DNA of 64,000 nt from Ascidiaceihabitans sp. (GCA_029251465.1 JAQXDI010000077.1:1-64000), one strand, 5' to 3'. Counted from the first letter of the stretch, positions 47,267-56,520 are shown. Notes: generated by a model not told the origin, from the sequence alone. Translations and numbers: made by a program.

Positions 47267-47629
47267 TTAACGCACGGATGCATAGTGTTCGACCATCGCC
47301 GCCAGGTCTTCTGGCGGCGTCTCGCTTTGTACGTAGGCGCAAGCATTCTGGACATGGGCAAAGATTGACCCATCCGAGAAAAAGCTGGTGTTGGTGACGA
47401 ATATCACCCGCGCATCGGGCCGACGGAAGCTTGCGAAATCAGAGATCGTAAGCGAACTGCCTTCCTCTAATACGAGGTCCAGAATGATGATGTCAGGAGA
47501 GTTATCCCGCAAATGTTCGATTGCATCTGTTTGCCCATGAACCAGTGTCACGCTTGCTGCGAGACGTTCCAGATGGCGTTGCCAAAGCACACCAAGATCA
47601 TGTCGGCTTTCAACAATCAGAACATTTAT
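47267..47629 (-). CDS. Stand-alone receiver-like domain; normal start codon missing (ATA)
   Basis: The frame reads INVLIVESRHDLGVLWQRHL, then DIIILDLVLEEG with the phospho-acceptor Asp, and FVTNTSFFSDG with the conserved Thr; the switch Lys is not in its usual place (YVQSETPP). The expected first codon, at 47629-47627, is ATA and not ATG. GGAGG stands 4 bases before it. An ATG one base out of register opens M-F-stop. The first standard in-frame start is GTG 47590, which would delete the first beta strand. It may start at ATA, be weakly expressed, or be inactive. Confidence 0.65.
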   Translation of the reverse strand: MNVLIVESRHDLGVLWQRHLERLAASVTLVHGQTDAIEHLRDNSPDIIILDLVLEEGSSLTISDFASFRRPDARVIFVTNTSFFSDGSIFAHVQNACAYVQSETPPEDLAAMVEHYASVR

Positions 47630-47800
47630 AGGACCTCCGAAGCCGTTTCACTGAGCTTAATAAATTATTACCTGACATAAACGCTGGAACACTTAACAAA
47701 CTATTAATAAGTTCTGGAAAAACTTAACAATCCGGGGCGCACTTGCAAGTCTGGCCGGTTTCCGCTTTCTCAAGCTGGAAGTCAGGCGGAAAGTCGCCTT
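47630..47800. promoter_or_regulatory. Divergent region with two CtrA-type boxes
   Basis: TTAA-N7-TTAA, the full CtrA consensus, occurs at 47693-47707 (TTAACAAACTATTAA). A near-match TTAA-N7-TTAC lies at 47657-47671. A second ACTTAACAA at 47722-47730 repeats the one at 47691 with a 31-bp period. The region is AT-rich against its surroundings and lies between the receiver gene and cobC. CtrA control is inference from the motif. Confidence 0.6.
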
Positions 47801-48775
47801 TTGGTCGCGCGAAAGCAAAAACAGTTGATAAAAGCACACACAGGTACTCCCAAAGATCATGGGGGCGGTTTGGACGCTGCGGCCCGTACATTTGGTGGCA
47901 CGCGCGCTGAGTGGATGGATTTGTCCACCGGCATTAACCCTTTGCCCTACGATGCAGGCGCTGTTCCGCCGGATGCGTGGACTGCCTTGCCAGATGCAGG
48001 CGCGCATGACGCATTGATTGCTGCCGCGCGCAGTTTTTGGAATGTTCCGGATGGGGCCGCGATACTTGCAGCACCCGGTGCCTCGTGCCTGATTGCAAAC
48101 ATGCCCCGATTGGCCGACAAAGGCACCGTTTCGATCCACGGCCCCACATACAACGAACATGCGGCCGCCTTTGATGCAGCTGGGTGGGCGGTAAATGGCG
48201 CGCGACCAGATGCCACTGTTGTGGTTAATCCAAACAATCCTGACGGGCGGATTTGGCACCCAAAAGAGTTAACAACCAAGCTGCGCATCATCGACGAAAG
48301 CTTTTGTGACGTGACGCCTGACGCCACACACATGGCCGACGCAGCAACATCCGGCACGGTGATCCTAAAGAGCTTTGGTAAATTCTGGGGGCTTGCAGGT
48401 TTGCGATTGGGCTTTGCCATTGGTGATCCCGAATTGATCAACGCGCTGAAACAGATGCTCGGGCCATGGCCGGTATCCGGCCCCGCGCAACACATCGGGG
48501 CGATGGCCTTGCGCGATCAGGCGTGGGCCAAAAATACCCGTGACCGGTTGACCAAAGACGCCACACGTTTGGACAACCTGATGACCGGCAACGGCGCAAG
48601 TGTTGTTGGCGGCACGACGCTGTTTCGCTTGTATGACGTCGGCGACGCAGCGGCGTACCAAACCCGCCTTGCGCAATCCCAAATCTGGTCGCGTATTTTT
48701 CCATATTCCGATCGCTGGTTACGCCTAGGCCTGCCGCATCCCCTTGATTGGGCACGGCTGGAGAACGCGGTATGA
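47801..48775 (+). CDS. cobC: Threonine-phosphate decarboxylase
   Basis: The 324-residue PLP enzyme shares the aminotransferase fold with HisC. It has DHGGGLDAAARTFGG, WMDLSTGINPLPY, VVVNPNNPDGRIW, and the Schiff-base Lys in ILKSFGKFWGLAGLRLG. It supplies the aminopropanol arm of cobalamin (CobD of Salmonella, CobC of the aerobic pathway). Only TTG codons (47801, 47825) offer a start ahead of the family region, so the exact start is uncertain. It overlaps cbiB by 4 bp. Confidence 0.9.
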   Translation: MVARKQKQLIKAHTGTPKDHGGGLDAAARTFGGTRAEWMDLSTGINPLPYDAGAVPPDAWTALPDAGAHDALIAAARSFWNVPDGAAILAAPGASCLIANMPRLADKGTVSIHGPTYNEHAAAFDAAGWAVNGARPDATVVVNPNNPDGRIWHPKELTTKLRIIDESFCDVTPDATHMADAATSGTVILKSFGKFWGLAGLRLGFAIGDPELINALKQMLGPWPVSGPAQHIGAMALRDQAWAKNTRDRLTKDATRLDNLMTGNGASVVGGTTLFRLYDVGDAAAYQTRLAQSQIWSRIFPYSDRWLRLGLPHPLDWARLENAV

Positions 48776-49680
48776 GCCTCGCCTTTTTGTTGTTTTTGGC
48801 AATGCTGTTGGACGCTGTGATGGGCGAACCAAAATGGCTTTGGACCACACTGCCGCACCCCGCAGTACTGATAGGCCGCGCCGTGGGGTATTGTGATACG
48901 CGGTTCAACACGGGCACGCAAAAACGCCGGAACGGTATCCTAGTCCTGATCGGTTTGGTGCTGGCTGCTGGGCTGCTCGGATACATCATCAGCCTGTTTG
49001 GCGGCATTGTCACAGTCATCGTCGCCGCGATCCTGCTCGCTCAGAAATCACTAGCCCAGCATGTTGGCAACGTTGCTCAGGGGCTGCGCATGTCGTTGGC
49101 CGAAGGGCGTCGCCAAGTCGCCATGATCGTTGGTCGTGACACCCGCAACATGGATCAAAATGCCGTTACACGCAGTGCCATAGAAAGCGGTGCAGAAAAC
49201 CTGAGCGACGGTGTCATTGCGCCTGCGTTCTGGTTTTTGATCGGCGGCTTGCCCGGATTGCTAATTTACAAAATCGTGAACACGGCTGACAGCATGATTG
49301 GCTATCGCACCGAACGGCACGAGGAATTCGGCTGGGCGGCTGCGCGTTTTGACGATCTGCTGAACTGGATCCCTGCGCGGCTGACAGCCGTGCTCATCGC
49401 CTTGCCTGCCGGTGTCATCGGACAGATGAAACTGATCCAACAGGATGCCAAGCTGCACCGTTCGCCAAACGCAGGCTGGCCAGAATCCGCAATGGCGCGC
49501 GCGCTGAATGTCGCGCTGTCGGGGCCTCGATCCTACGACGGCACCCTCCAGGATTTCCCGTGGGTGCACGCAGATGGCAACCATACCCCCGACCAAACGG
49601 CCATTGACGCGGCCTGCGCAATGCTGTGGAAAGCATGGGCCGTCCTGCTTATGGTCGTGTTTGTGATCGCTTTGTTTTAA
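48772..49680 (+). CDS. cbiB: Adenosylcobinamide-phosphate synthase
   Basis: The 302-residue membrane protein (CbiB, also named CobD) has LLDAVMGEPKWLWTTLPHP, the segment GRDTRNMDQNAVTRSAIES, NLSDGVIAPAFW and NTADSMIGYR. It joins adenosylcobyric acid to the aminopropanol moiety. ATG 48772 lies in an ATGA overlap with cobC, so the pair is co-translated. Confidence 0.95.
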   Translation: MSLAFLLFLAMLLDAVMGEPKWLWTTLPHPAVLIGRAVGYCDTRFNTGTQKRRNGILVLIGLVLAAGLLGYIISLFGGIVTVIVAAILLAQKSLAQHVGNVAQGLRMSLAEGRRQVAMIVGRDTRNMDQNAVTRSAIESGAENLSDGVIAPAFWFLIGGLPGLLIYKIVNTADSMIGYRTERHEEFGWAAARFDDLLNWIPARLTAVLIALPAGVIGQMKLIQQDAKLHRSPNAGWPESAMARALNVALSGPRSYDGTLQDFPWVHADGNHTPDQTAIDAACAMLWKAWAVLLMVVFVIALF

Positions 49681-49694
49681 TTGATTGGACCCCC

Positions 49695-50855
49695 ATGCGC
49701 CTTCTCGCTCTTGCCACCGCACTTCTCATTCCGACCCTTGGACAGGCTCAATGCGGCGGATCGTTCAGCAGCTTTAAGGCAGGGATCAAATCCGAGGCTG
49801 TTTCGGCAGGCATTCCGGCCGCAAAAGCAGACGCCTTTCTGGCAGGCACCCGCCAAGACAACAAAGTGCTCAAGGCTGACCGTGCCCAAGGCGTGTTTCA
49901 AAAACCCTTCATCGAATTTTCGCGACGCTTGATATCGAACAGCCGGATCAATGCAGGGCGCAGCAACGCCAAACGCTATAATTCAGTATTCAAAAATATC
50001 GAAAACACCTACGGCGTGAACCGCAATGTGCTGCTGGCTTTTTGGGCATTTGAAACCGATTACGGCGCGTTTCAAGGCGATTTCAACACCGCCAACGCCT
50101 TGCTTACTCTGGCGCATGATTGCCGCCGCCCCGACCTGTTCCGCCCACAAGTGATTGCGGCGATGACCCTGTACGCACGCGGCCAATTTGATCCAGCGCG
50201 CACGACAGGTGCGTGGGCCGGCGAAATCGGCATGGTGCAAATGCTGCCTCGTGACATCATCGAAAACGGTGTGGATGCAGATGGTGACGGGCGTGTGTCG
50301 CTGAAAACTTCCGCCCCCGACGCGCTGACATCAGGCGGAAAAATGCTGCAACATCTTGGCTGGCAGGCGGGGCAACCCTGGCTGCAAGAAGTCAGCGTGC
50401 CCGGCAATATGGATTGGTCTGCGTCTGGCTTGAACACTGTAAAATCTGCTGGCGAATGGCAAAAACTGGGCGTCCAAGCCCGTGGCGGCAAGCTTACAAA
50501 TCTGCCTGCCTCACTGATTTTACCACAAGGACACAAAGGACCAGCATTCCTCGCTTATCCAAACTTCAGCGTTTATTTCGAGTGGAACCAATCGTTTACG
50601 TATGTTTTGACGGCGGCCTACTTTGCGACCCGCCTGCAAGGTGCCCCTGTCTACGATGCAGGAAACCCTGACACCGGCCTGTCGGGCGGCCAGATGAAAC
50701 AGCTGCAATCCAAGCTGCAAAAACGTGGCTACAACGTGGGCAAAGTCGACGGAATTCTGGGCGCGCGCACGCGCGATGCTGTTCAAAAGGAACAACAGCG
50801 GCTTAGCTTGCCTGCTGATGCTTGGCCAACGCCCAGATTGTTGCAAAACCTCTGA
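49695..50855 (+). CDS. Lytic murein transglycosylase with peptidoglycan-binding domain
   Basis: The 386-residue protein has a signal peptide (MRLLALATALLIPTLGQA), an MltB-type SLT_2 catalytic domain with Glu120 in LLAFWAFETDYGAF and EIGMVQMLPRDI, and a C-terminal PG_binding_1 domain (MKQLQSKLQKRGYNVGKVDG). It cleaves glycan strands to 1,6-anhydro products in the periplasm. It is convergent with smc. Confidence 0.93.
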   Translation: MRLLALATALLIPTLGQAQCGGSFSSFKAGIKSEAVSAGIPAAKADAFLAGTRQDNKVLKADRAQGVFQKPFIEFSRRLISNSRINAGRSNAKRYNSVFKNIENTYGVNRNVLLAFWAFETDYGAFQGDFNTANALLTLAHDCRRPDLFRPQVIAAMTLYARGQFDPARTTGAWAGEIGMVQMLPRDIIENGVDADGDGRVSLKTSAPDALTSGGKMLQHLGWQAGQPWLQEVSVPGNMDWSASGLNTVKSAGEWQKLGVQARGGKLTNLPASLILPQGHKGPAFLAYPNFSVYFEWNQSFTYVLTAAYFATRLQGAPVYDAGNPDTGLSGGQMKQLQSKLQKRGYNVGKVDGILGARTRDAVQKEQQRLSLPADAWPTPRLLQNL

Positions 50856-50878
50856 GGCGCGAAACAGGCCGCGCGACT

Positions 50879-53800
50879 TTAGTTGACCATTGCTGCCGCT
50901 TTTTTCAGATCAACGGACACCAACTGGCTGACCCCTTGCTCGGCCATCGTCACACCAAACAACCGGTCCATCCGCGCCATCGTCACCGCGTGGTGCGTGA
51001 TGATCAGAAAACGCGTATCCGTCTGGCGGCACATCTCGTCCAGAAGATCACAGAACCGCGTGACGTTGGCGTCATCCAAAGGCGCGTCGACCTCGTCTAG
51101 CACACAGATCGGTGCGGGGTTCGCAAGGAACACAGCGAAAATCAGCGCCATCGCCGTTAACGTTTGCTCGCCCCCCGACAGCAAGCTGAGCGTGCTCAGT
51201 TTTTTGCCCGGCGGTTGGCACATGATCTCAAGCCCGGCCTCCAGCGGATCTTCGCTTTCTACCATCACAAGGTTCGCTTCGCCGCCACCAAACAAGTGCG
51301 TGAACAGCAACGCGAAATTGGTGTTCACTTGCTCAAACGCGGTCAAAAGCCGTTCGCGGCCTTCGCGGTTCAGGCTGGCAATGCCACTGCGCAACGTCTT
51401 GATCGCTTCTTCGAGGTCCAGCTTTTCGTTAACCAAACTATCGTGCTCGATCTGAACTTCTTTGGCGTCTTCTTCGGCCCGCAGGTTCACCGCGCCCAAG
51501 GCATCGCGTTGCCGTTTCAAGCGGTTCACATCAGCATCCAGACCTTCGACCCCGGGGATATTTTCGGGTGTCACATCCAACGATGTCAGCAGCTGGTTTG
51601 GCGTCTTTTGTTGCTCTTCTGCGATCCGTTCTGCTGCGGCTGTCACGGTTTCTCGGGCGGCCTCAGCGCGCGCTTCGGAACGCGCCCGCGCCTCACGGGC
51701 CTCGGATGCCAAACGCTCTGCGTCACGTTCATTCATCGTCACATCACGCAACGCGCCTTCGGCCACGCTGAGTGCATCAGAGGACGCCGCCTTGCGCGTC
51801 TCGGCCTCTGCGATTGCCAAGCCCAATTCGTCACGTTTTGCGGCCAATTCAGCCGGTGCTGCCTGCGCAGTTTTCAGTTCAGCCTGCGAGGTGTCCTTGC
51901 GTTCAACCAGCTCGGCCGTCCGCTTTTCCGCTGTTTCCAAGCGGTGACGCCAGCCGCTGATTTCTTTGGTCACTTCTTGGCCACGTTTGGTGCGCGCCTC
52001 TCCTTCGCGGCGCACCTCATCGTGGCCAGAACGGCGCGACATCATCGTGATGCGCGCGGCCTCAACCGTCATGCGCAGGTCCTCGACTGCAGCGCGTTCT
52101 GCTTCAACGTCACCCAAATCTGCAAGCGCGCGTTCGGCTTCAAGCACCCGCCCCCGTGCGCCCATCGCCTCTTCTTCGTGGCGCTTTACCGCCAAACCAA
52201 GCGATTCCAATCGCCCTTGCGCCAGATTGCGATCCGCCTCGGCACGGCTAAGGGCACGGCCCGCATCGGCAACCATCTGATCCGCATTGCGACGGGCGGC
52301 ACGGGCTGCGCGATCTGCTTCGGTTTGCTCGCCCAACAAGGCGGTCAGGGCTTCGTGTGCGCCACGTGCACCTTCGGCCCGCTGACTGGCCTGTTCCAGC
52401 GTTTGTTTCAATTCTTCAAGCCGGTTTAGCTGTTGCAACCGCAACGCCGCCGCACTTGGCGCGTCTTCGGCCCACGCGCGATATCCGTCCCAGCGCCACA
52501 AATCCCCCTCGGGCGACACAAGGCGTTGGCCGGGTTTCAACAGCGGTTGCAACCGCAGCGCATCGTCACTGTCAACCAGCCCGATTTGCGACATCCGGCG
52601 CACCAGAACCTCGGGGACCGACACGTGTTCGGTCAAGGCAGTCACCCCGTCCGGCAAGGGCTGGTCAACGTCGTAGGGGGGCAAAACGGCCCAACCAGAT
52701 GGGCCGTCTACCTCGACCTCTGGCGCGCGCAAATCATCGGCCAAAGCAGCGCCCAAAGCCTTTTCAAAACCCTGTTGCACCTGCAAGCGATCAAGGATTT
52801 GCCCGCCCTCAGCCGTGTCGCGTCTCACCAAATTCGCCAAGGCGCCCGTCTCTGCGCCCAAGGCATTCATTTCGCCCTCGGCCTCAGAGCGTTCGCCGCG
52901 CGCGTCCGCCTCACGCGACTGCGTTTCAGCCCGCGCGGTTTCAGCAGCAATCAACGCTTCATCTGCTTGGCTCGCCGATGTTTCCGCCTGAACTGACGCG
53001 CCTTGTGCCGCTTCAAAATCAACACCCGCTTTGGCCAGTGCCGCCTGACTTTGGCTTACTGCTTCACGGGCTTTGGCCGCCTCGGATTCGGATTTTTCCT
53101 CGGTTTTTCGGCTGTCTTGCAACAGGCGTTGTGCAGATCCGTGACGGGCGGCCAAGCGCGCGACATCTTCAGTTTTCTCACCCAGATCGGACTCGCGGGA
53201 TTGCAACACCTGGGCCGCTTCACGCGATGCCTCACCAGCGTCATTCAAGCGCGCCTCGTGCCCTTCGCCGGCCTTCGCCAACTCCCGTGCTTCCCATTCC
53301 AAACGCTCAATTGTTTCGCCCGCGTCACGGTTTAGACCGCCCTCGCGCTCGATGTCTTTGATCAACTGATCGATGCGATTGCTTAAGGTTTGAATGGTCT
53401 GCTCGGCTTGGGTTTCCTGGTCGGACAACGTGTCACGCTGAACGGCCAAACGTTGCAGAACCGCGGCTGCAATCGCTTCTTCTTCGCGCAGCGGTGGCAA
53501 GGACGTTTCCGCCGCCCCCCGCGCTTTGATGGCCGCCTGAACCAGACCTTCGGCTTGCGCCGCTTCTGTCACCCGCCCTCGCAGCGTGTCATCCGCGGAT
53601 GCGCGCGCATCGTCCGCCTCACGCCAGCGCCGATACAACAGCATGCCTTCGGTGCGGCGCAATTCTTCGCCGATTTCACGGTATCGCGCGGCCTGACGGG
53701 CTTGTCGTGCCAACTGCGCCAATTGATTGGCAAGCTGTTCAATTACGTCATCGACGCGCGACAGGTTTGTCTCGGCACCTTTTAATTTCAACTCAGCCTC

Positions 53801-54334
53801 GTGGCGGCGCTGATACAGACCCGAAATACCGGCAGCTTCTTCCAAAATCCGGCGGCGATTTTTGGGTTTCGCGTTGATCAGTTCAGCGATTTGACCCTGA
53901 CGGACCAGCGCTGGCGAGTGTGATCCGGTTGAGGCATCCGCGAACAACATTTGCACGTCGCGGGCGCGCACATCCTTGCCAGCCGCCTTGTAGGCGCTGC
54001 CGACGTCACGCGTAATGCGGCGCACGATTTCAAGCGCGTCCATGTCGTTGAACCCGGCCGGGGCAAGACGTTCGGAGTTGTCGATGTGCAGCGACACTTC
54101 GGCAAAGTTGCGGGCGGGGCGGGTCGCAGCGCCCGCAAAAATCACGTCTTCCATGCCACCACCGCGCATCGCAGTCGGGCGGTTTTCCCCCATGACCCAG
54201 CGCAACGCTTCGAGCAAATTCGATTTACCACAGCCGTTCGGACCCACAACGCCGGTCAGACCATCTGCGATGATCAAATCCGTGGGGTCCACAAAGCTTT
54301 TAAAGCCCGTCAGTCTGAGTTTCGAAAAGCGCAA
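50879..54334 (-). CDS. smc: Chromosome segregation protein SMC
   Basis: The 1151-residue protein has N-terminal Walker A GPNGCGKSN (31-39), two long Ala/Glu/Arg-rich coiled-coil arms around a hinge near the middle, and a C-terminal ABC signature LSGGEQTLTAMAL with Walker B ICVLDEVDAPLDDANV. It organises and segregates chromosomes with ScpA/B. The start is set at TTG 54334, where the family sequence RFSKLRLTGFKSFVDP begins; an ATG at 54385 would add 17 residues. Confidence 0.95.
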   Translation of the reverse strand: MRFSKLRLTGFKSFVDPTDLIIADGLTGVVGPNGCGKSNLLEALRWVMGENRPTAMRGGGMEDVIFAGAATRPARNFAEVSLHIDNSERLAPAGFNDMDALEIVRRITRDVGSAYKAAGKDVRARDVQMLFADASTGSHSPALVRQGQIAELINAKPKNRRRILEEAAGISGLYQRRHEAELKLKGAETNLSRVDDVIEQLANQLAQLARQARQAARYREIGEELRRTEGMLLYRRWREADDARASADDTLRGRVTEAAQAEGLVQAAIKARGAAETSLPPLREEEAIAAAVLQRLAVQRDTLSDQETQAEQTIQTLSNRIDQLIKDIEREGGLNRDAGETIERLEWEARELAKAGEGHEARLNDAGEASREAAQVLQSRESDLGEKTEDVARLAARHGSAQRLLQDSRKTEEKSESEAAKAREAVSQSQAALAKAGVDFEAAQGASVQAETSASQADEALIAAETARAETQSREADARGERSEAEGEMNALGAETGALANLVRRDTAEGGQILDRLQVQQGFEKALGAALADDLRAPEVEVDGPSGWAVLPPYDVDQPLPDGVTALTEHVSVPEVLVRRMSQIGLVDSDDALRLQPLLKPGQRLVSPEGDLWRWDGYRAWAEDAPSAAALRLQQLNRLEELKQTLEQASQRAEGARGAHEALTALLGEQTEADRAARAARRNADQMVADAGRALSRAEADRNLAQGRLESLGLAVKRHEEEAMGARGRVLEAERALADLGDVEAERAAVEDLRMTVEAARITMMSRRSGHDEVRREGEARTKRGQEVTKEISGWRHRLETAEKRTAELVERKDTSQAELKTAQAAPAELAAKRDELGLAIAEAETRKAASSDALSVAEGALRDVTMNERDAERLASEAREARARSEARAEAARETVTAAAERIAEEQQKTPNQLLTSLDVTPENIPGVEGLDADVNRLKRQRDALGAVNLRAEEDAKEVQIEHDSLVNEKLDLEEAIKTLRSGIASLNREGRERLLTAFEQVNTNFALLFTHLFGGGEANLVMVESEDPLEAGLEIMCQPPGKKLSTLSLLSGGEQTLTAMALIFAVFLANPAPICVLDEVDAPLDDANVTRFCDLLDEMCRQTDTRFLIITHHAVTMARMDRLFGVTMAEQGVSQLVSVDLKKAAAMVN

Positions 54335-54432
54335 AGGCGTCTCATTTGCTGATTCCGCATGAAGGAACAGCGTGACGGGACGCATGGGGCTCTGTCAATC
54401 GTCTCGTACTACAAACAGCGCAATCGGCGGAG

Positions 54433-54441
54433 TTATCCACA
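54433..54441 (+). promoter_or_regulatory. Perfect consensus DnaA box
   Basis: TTATCCACA matches the DnaA-box consensus exactly, in the gap between smc and the lipoprotein gene. I see no second perfect copy close by, so it is not an origin by itself. Confidence 0.5.
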
Positions 54442-54460
54442 ACATATCGCGGTCTGCGTG

Positions 54461-54871
54461 TTAAAACTGAAGGGGGACAGGATCGCAGTTGAGGATGTAA
54501 TCGGGCTCGCTGGACGCACGATCAGGAAAGCCTTCGACTTTACGACACTCAAAATACTTCGCGCCGCGCTTTTTAGGTGGAAGACCACTGCCGCAATCAA
54601 GGCGTGCCTGAATCACCGCTTGATCCCCGGAAATATCATGCACACGACAGCCGCTCACCTGTTCCATCGCGATTGCCGCGCGTCCGCCAATTGGACCCAT
54701 GCGCGGCGCATACTGGGCGTTTATGCGCAGCGCTTCTGCGTATAGATCCTTGATCCGGACATCAAAGGTCGAACCGTCAACCGTAACAGTGCGAACAGGC
54801 GCATCGCGAAAGGCTTGGCTCGGTGTATTGCATGCTGCCAAAAGCAACATCAGAGGGATAAAACGCATCAT
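54461..54871 (-). CDS. Putative lipoprotein of unknown function
   Basis: The 136-residue protein starts MMRFIPLMLLLAAC, a lipoprotein signal with Cys14, followed by a short linker. The mature part contains VTVDGSTFDVRIKD, RMGPIGGRAAIAMEQVSGC and a Cys-containing C-terminus (FECRKVEGF, YILNCDP). I recognise no domain. It lies upstream of smc on the same strand and may share its transcript. Confidence 0.75.
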   Translation of the reverse strand: MMRFIPLMLLLAACNTPSQAFRDAPVRTVTVDGSTFDVRIKDLYAEALRINAQYAPRMGPIGGRAAIAMEQVSGCRVHDISGDQAVIQARLDCGSGLPPKKRGAKYFECRKVEGFPDRASSEPDYILNCDPVPLQF

Positions 54872-54958
54872 CGTTGAACTGTGTCAGCCCATGGTTAACA
54901 CTTTCTGAATTCGGGCAGAAAACTGGTCACGTTCAGAACAAATTGCCCCCTTGGCTAT

Positions 54959-54979
54959 TTGGTTATATAATTTGACCAA
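54959..54979. promoter_or_regulatory. Inverted repeat upstream of the GntR gene, candidate auto-operator
   Basis: TTGGT and ACCAA stand 11 bases apart in TTGGTTATATAATTTGACCA(A), 16 bp before the GntR start. FadR-type GntR proteins bind short inverted GGT/ACC-like repeats, so autoregulation is plausible. Confidence 0.5.
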
Positions 54980-54994
54980 TCGAGGAAACCGCCC

Positions 54995-55762
54995 ATGCCC
55001 TTCCAAACTGTCCAACCCGAAAAACTGTCTGGTGCCGTCGTGCGTCAGGTCGAAGAATTGATCTTGCGTGGCGTGCTGCGCCCCGGCGAACGTCTGCCGG
55101 CCGAACGCGAATTGGCGGATCGTTTGGGCGTGTCACGGCCGTCGTTGCGCGATGCGATTGGCATGTTGCAAGACTCAGGCCTGCTGACCGCCCGCCCCGG
55201 CGCCGGCGTCTTTGTCGCTGATGTTTTGGGATCCGCCTTTGCGCCTGCCCTAACCCAGTTGTTTTCGCGCCACGAAGAGGCGGTTTTTGACTACCTGTCT
55301 TTCCGGCGCGACATGGAGGGGTTGGCAGCTGAGCGCTCAGCGCGGCTTGCCTCGGACACCGATTTGAAAGTTGTGCAGGCAGTGTTCGACAAGATGGAAG
55401 CGGCCCATTCCAAACGCAATGCCGAGGATGAGGCGCAACTGGATGCGCAATTCCACATGGCAATTATCGAGGCCAGCCACAACGTAGTAATGCTGCACAT
55501 GATGCGGTCAATGTACCAGCTGCTGCGCGAAGGCGTGTTTTACAACCGTCAAGTCATGTTCAAACAACGGACCACGCGGCAGTTGTTGCTGGACCAGCAC
55601 CGCGCGATCAACGCAGCCTTGCAGGTCCGGGATGCAGAGGCTGCAAAGGCCGCAGTTCACGCACATCTGGACTACGTCGAGGACAGCTTGCGTGATCAGC
55701 AAAAGGCACAGAAAAACGAGAAAATCGCCCAGCTCCGGCTGGACCACGAAACCGGTGCCTAG
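54995..55762 (+). CDS. FadR/GntR-family transcriptional regulator (PdhR/LldR type)
   Basis: The 255-residue protein has an N-terminal winged HTH (LILRGVLRPGERLPAERELA, GVSRPSLRDAIGML) and a C-terminal FCD domain with metal-binding His residues (EAQLDAQFHMAIIEASHNVV, LLLDQHRAINAAL). This group controls pyruvate, lactate or glycolate use. It is a lone plus-strand gene; an inverted repeat overlies its promoter. Confidence 0.92.
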   Translation: MPFQTVQPEKLSGAVVRQVEELILRGVLRPGERLPAERELADRLGVSRPSLRDAIGMLQDSGLLTARPGAGVFVADVLGSAFAPALTQLFSRHEEAVFDYLSFRRDMEGLAAERSARLASDTDLKVVQAVFDKMEAAHSKRNAEDEAQLDAQFHMAIIEASHNVVMLHMMRSMYQLLREGVFYNRQVMFKQRTTRQLLLDQHRAINAALQVRDAEAAKAAVHAHLDYVEDSLRDQQKAQKNEKIAQLRLDHETGA

Positions 55763-55786
55763 CCCGACGGACCCAGCCCCAACGCG

Positions 55787-56317
55787 TTAATGCGCGTTTT
55801 GATACGCCAAAACGTCCCACCGGGATGGGGGCACAGCAAACGGCGGGTTAAACCGCGAATGCGTAAACGTCCCCATGTTGATCCCTAAACCAATCGTCGC
55901 GCTGATCCCTCCGCCTTTGAATTCAAACATTTCGCGTTCCCACGTATCCTTGACCACAAATTCATTACCTGCAATTTCCGCGACGCCACCCGTGACGCCA
56001 AAGGCAATTTCGTTCATCGTCGCCCCTTTGATCTGTTTGGCAGCAAAGGGGCGCGTGATGGTCAGATGGTCGTCCACACTGCCGCCCGCAGAACTGGCCA
56101 AGGCCGCGCTGATCGACTCGCCGTCGATGTCCAATTCGGCCCCCACCGTCAATCCGACGCCAAGACCGGTTGACAGACTGGCACAACACAGATTTAGGCT
56201 AGGGCTCTAGAACCGCCAAAGCGCGGCATTCGCACGCAAAACGGCACCAATATTTCCACTGACAACGATGTCGATGCGCCAATCGCGCGTGGGCGTGGTG
56301 TACGCAGGATGGTCCAT
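55787..56317 (-). pseudogene. Gene interrupted by an in-frame amber codon
   Basis: An AGGAG-preceded ATG at 56317 opens MDHPAYTTPTRDWRIDIVVS and runs to ANAALWRF, then TAG at 56209-56207. The same frame continues uninterrupted for 139 codons to 55787, with coding-looking sequence GLGVGLTVGAELDIDGESIS and EMFEFKGGGISATIGLGI. No strong start follows the amber (TTG 56152 is possible). A point mutation, sequencing error or readthrough would explain it. I recognise no family. Confidence 0.65.
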
Positions 56318-56470
56318 AAATTTGCTCCTAAAAATGCAGATAGGATAGACCCATTTCCAAACGCATTTCCAGAAATTGATAGTATAAATGGAAATCCGCT
56401 TGTTTTGCGGGGCCAAGCAGATGTGACTTTGGCCTGTGCGGGATCAAAAATAGTGCAGCCCCAAACGCAA

Positions 56471-56499
56471 AAGACCCCGCAGATGACTGCGAGGTCTTT
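56471..56499 (-). terminator. Terminator of the F0 ATP synthase operon
   Basis: In the minus direction AAAGACC-TC-GCAG / CTGC-GG-GGTCTTTT forms a 10-bp interrupted stem with a TCAT loop, ending in TTTT. It lies 22 bp after the atpF stop. Confidence 0.75.
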
Positions 56500-56520
56500 A
56501 AAATCTTCTCGAACCAAACC

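Noticed and set aside
47630-47800. Cobalamin riboswitch in front of cobC
   Set aside because: I could not find the B12 box or the expected long multi-helix leader in this 171-bp AT-rich gap.
51164-53361. Several long plus-strand frames inside smc
   Set aside because: High-GC antisense frames over a coiled-coil gene are expected; none shows a domain or start signal.
54386-54745. A 128-codon plus-strand frame from 54359
   Set aside because: It is antisense to a lipoprotein gene with a clear lipobox and has no domain.
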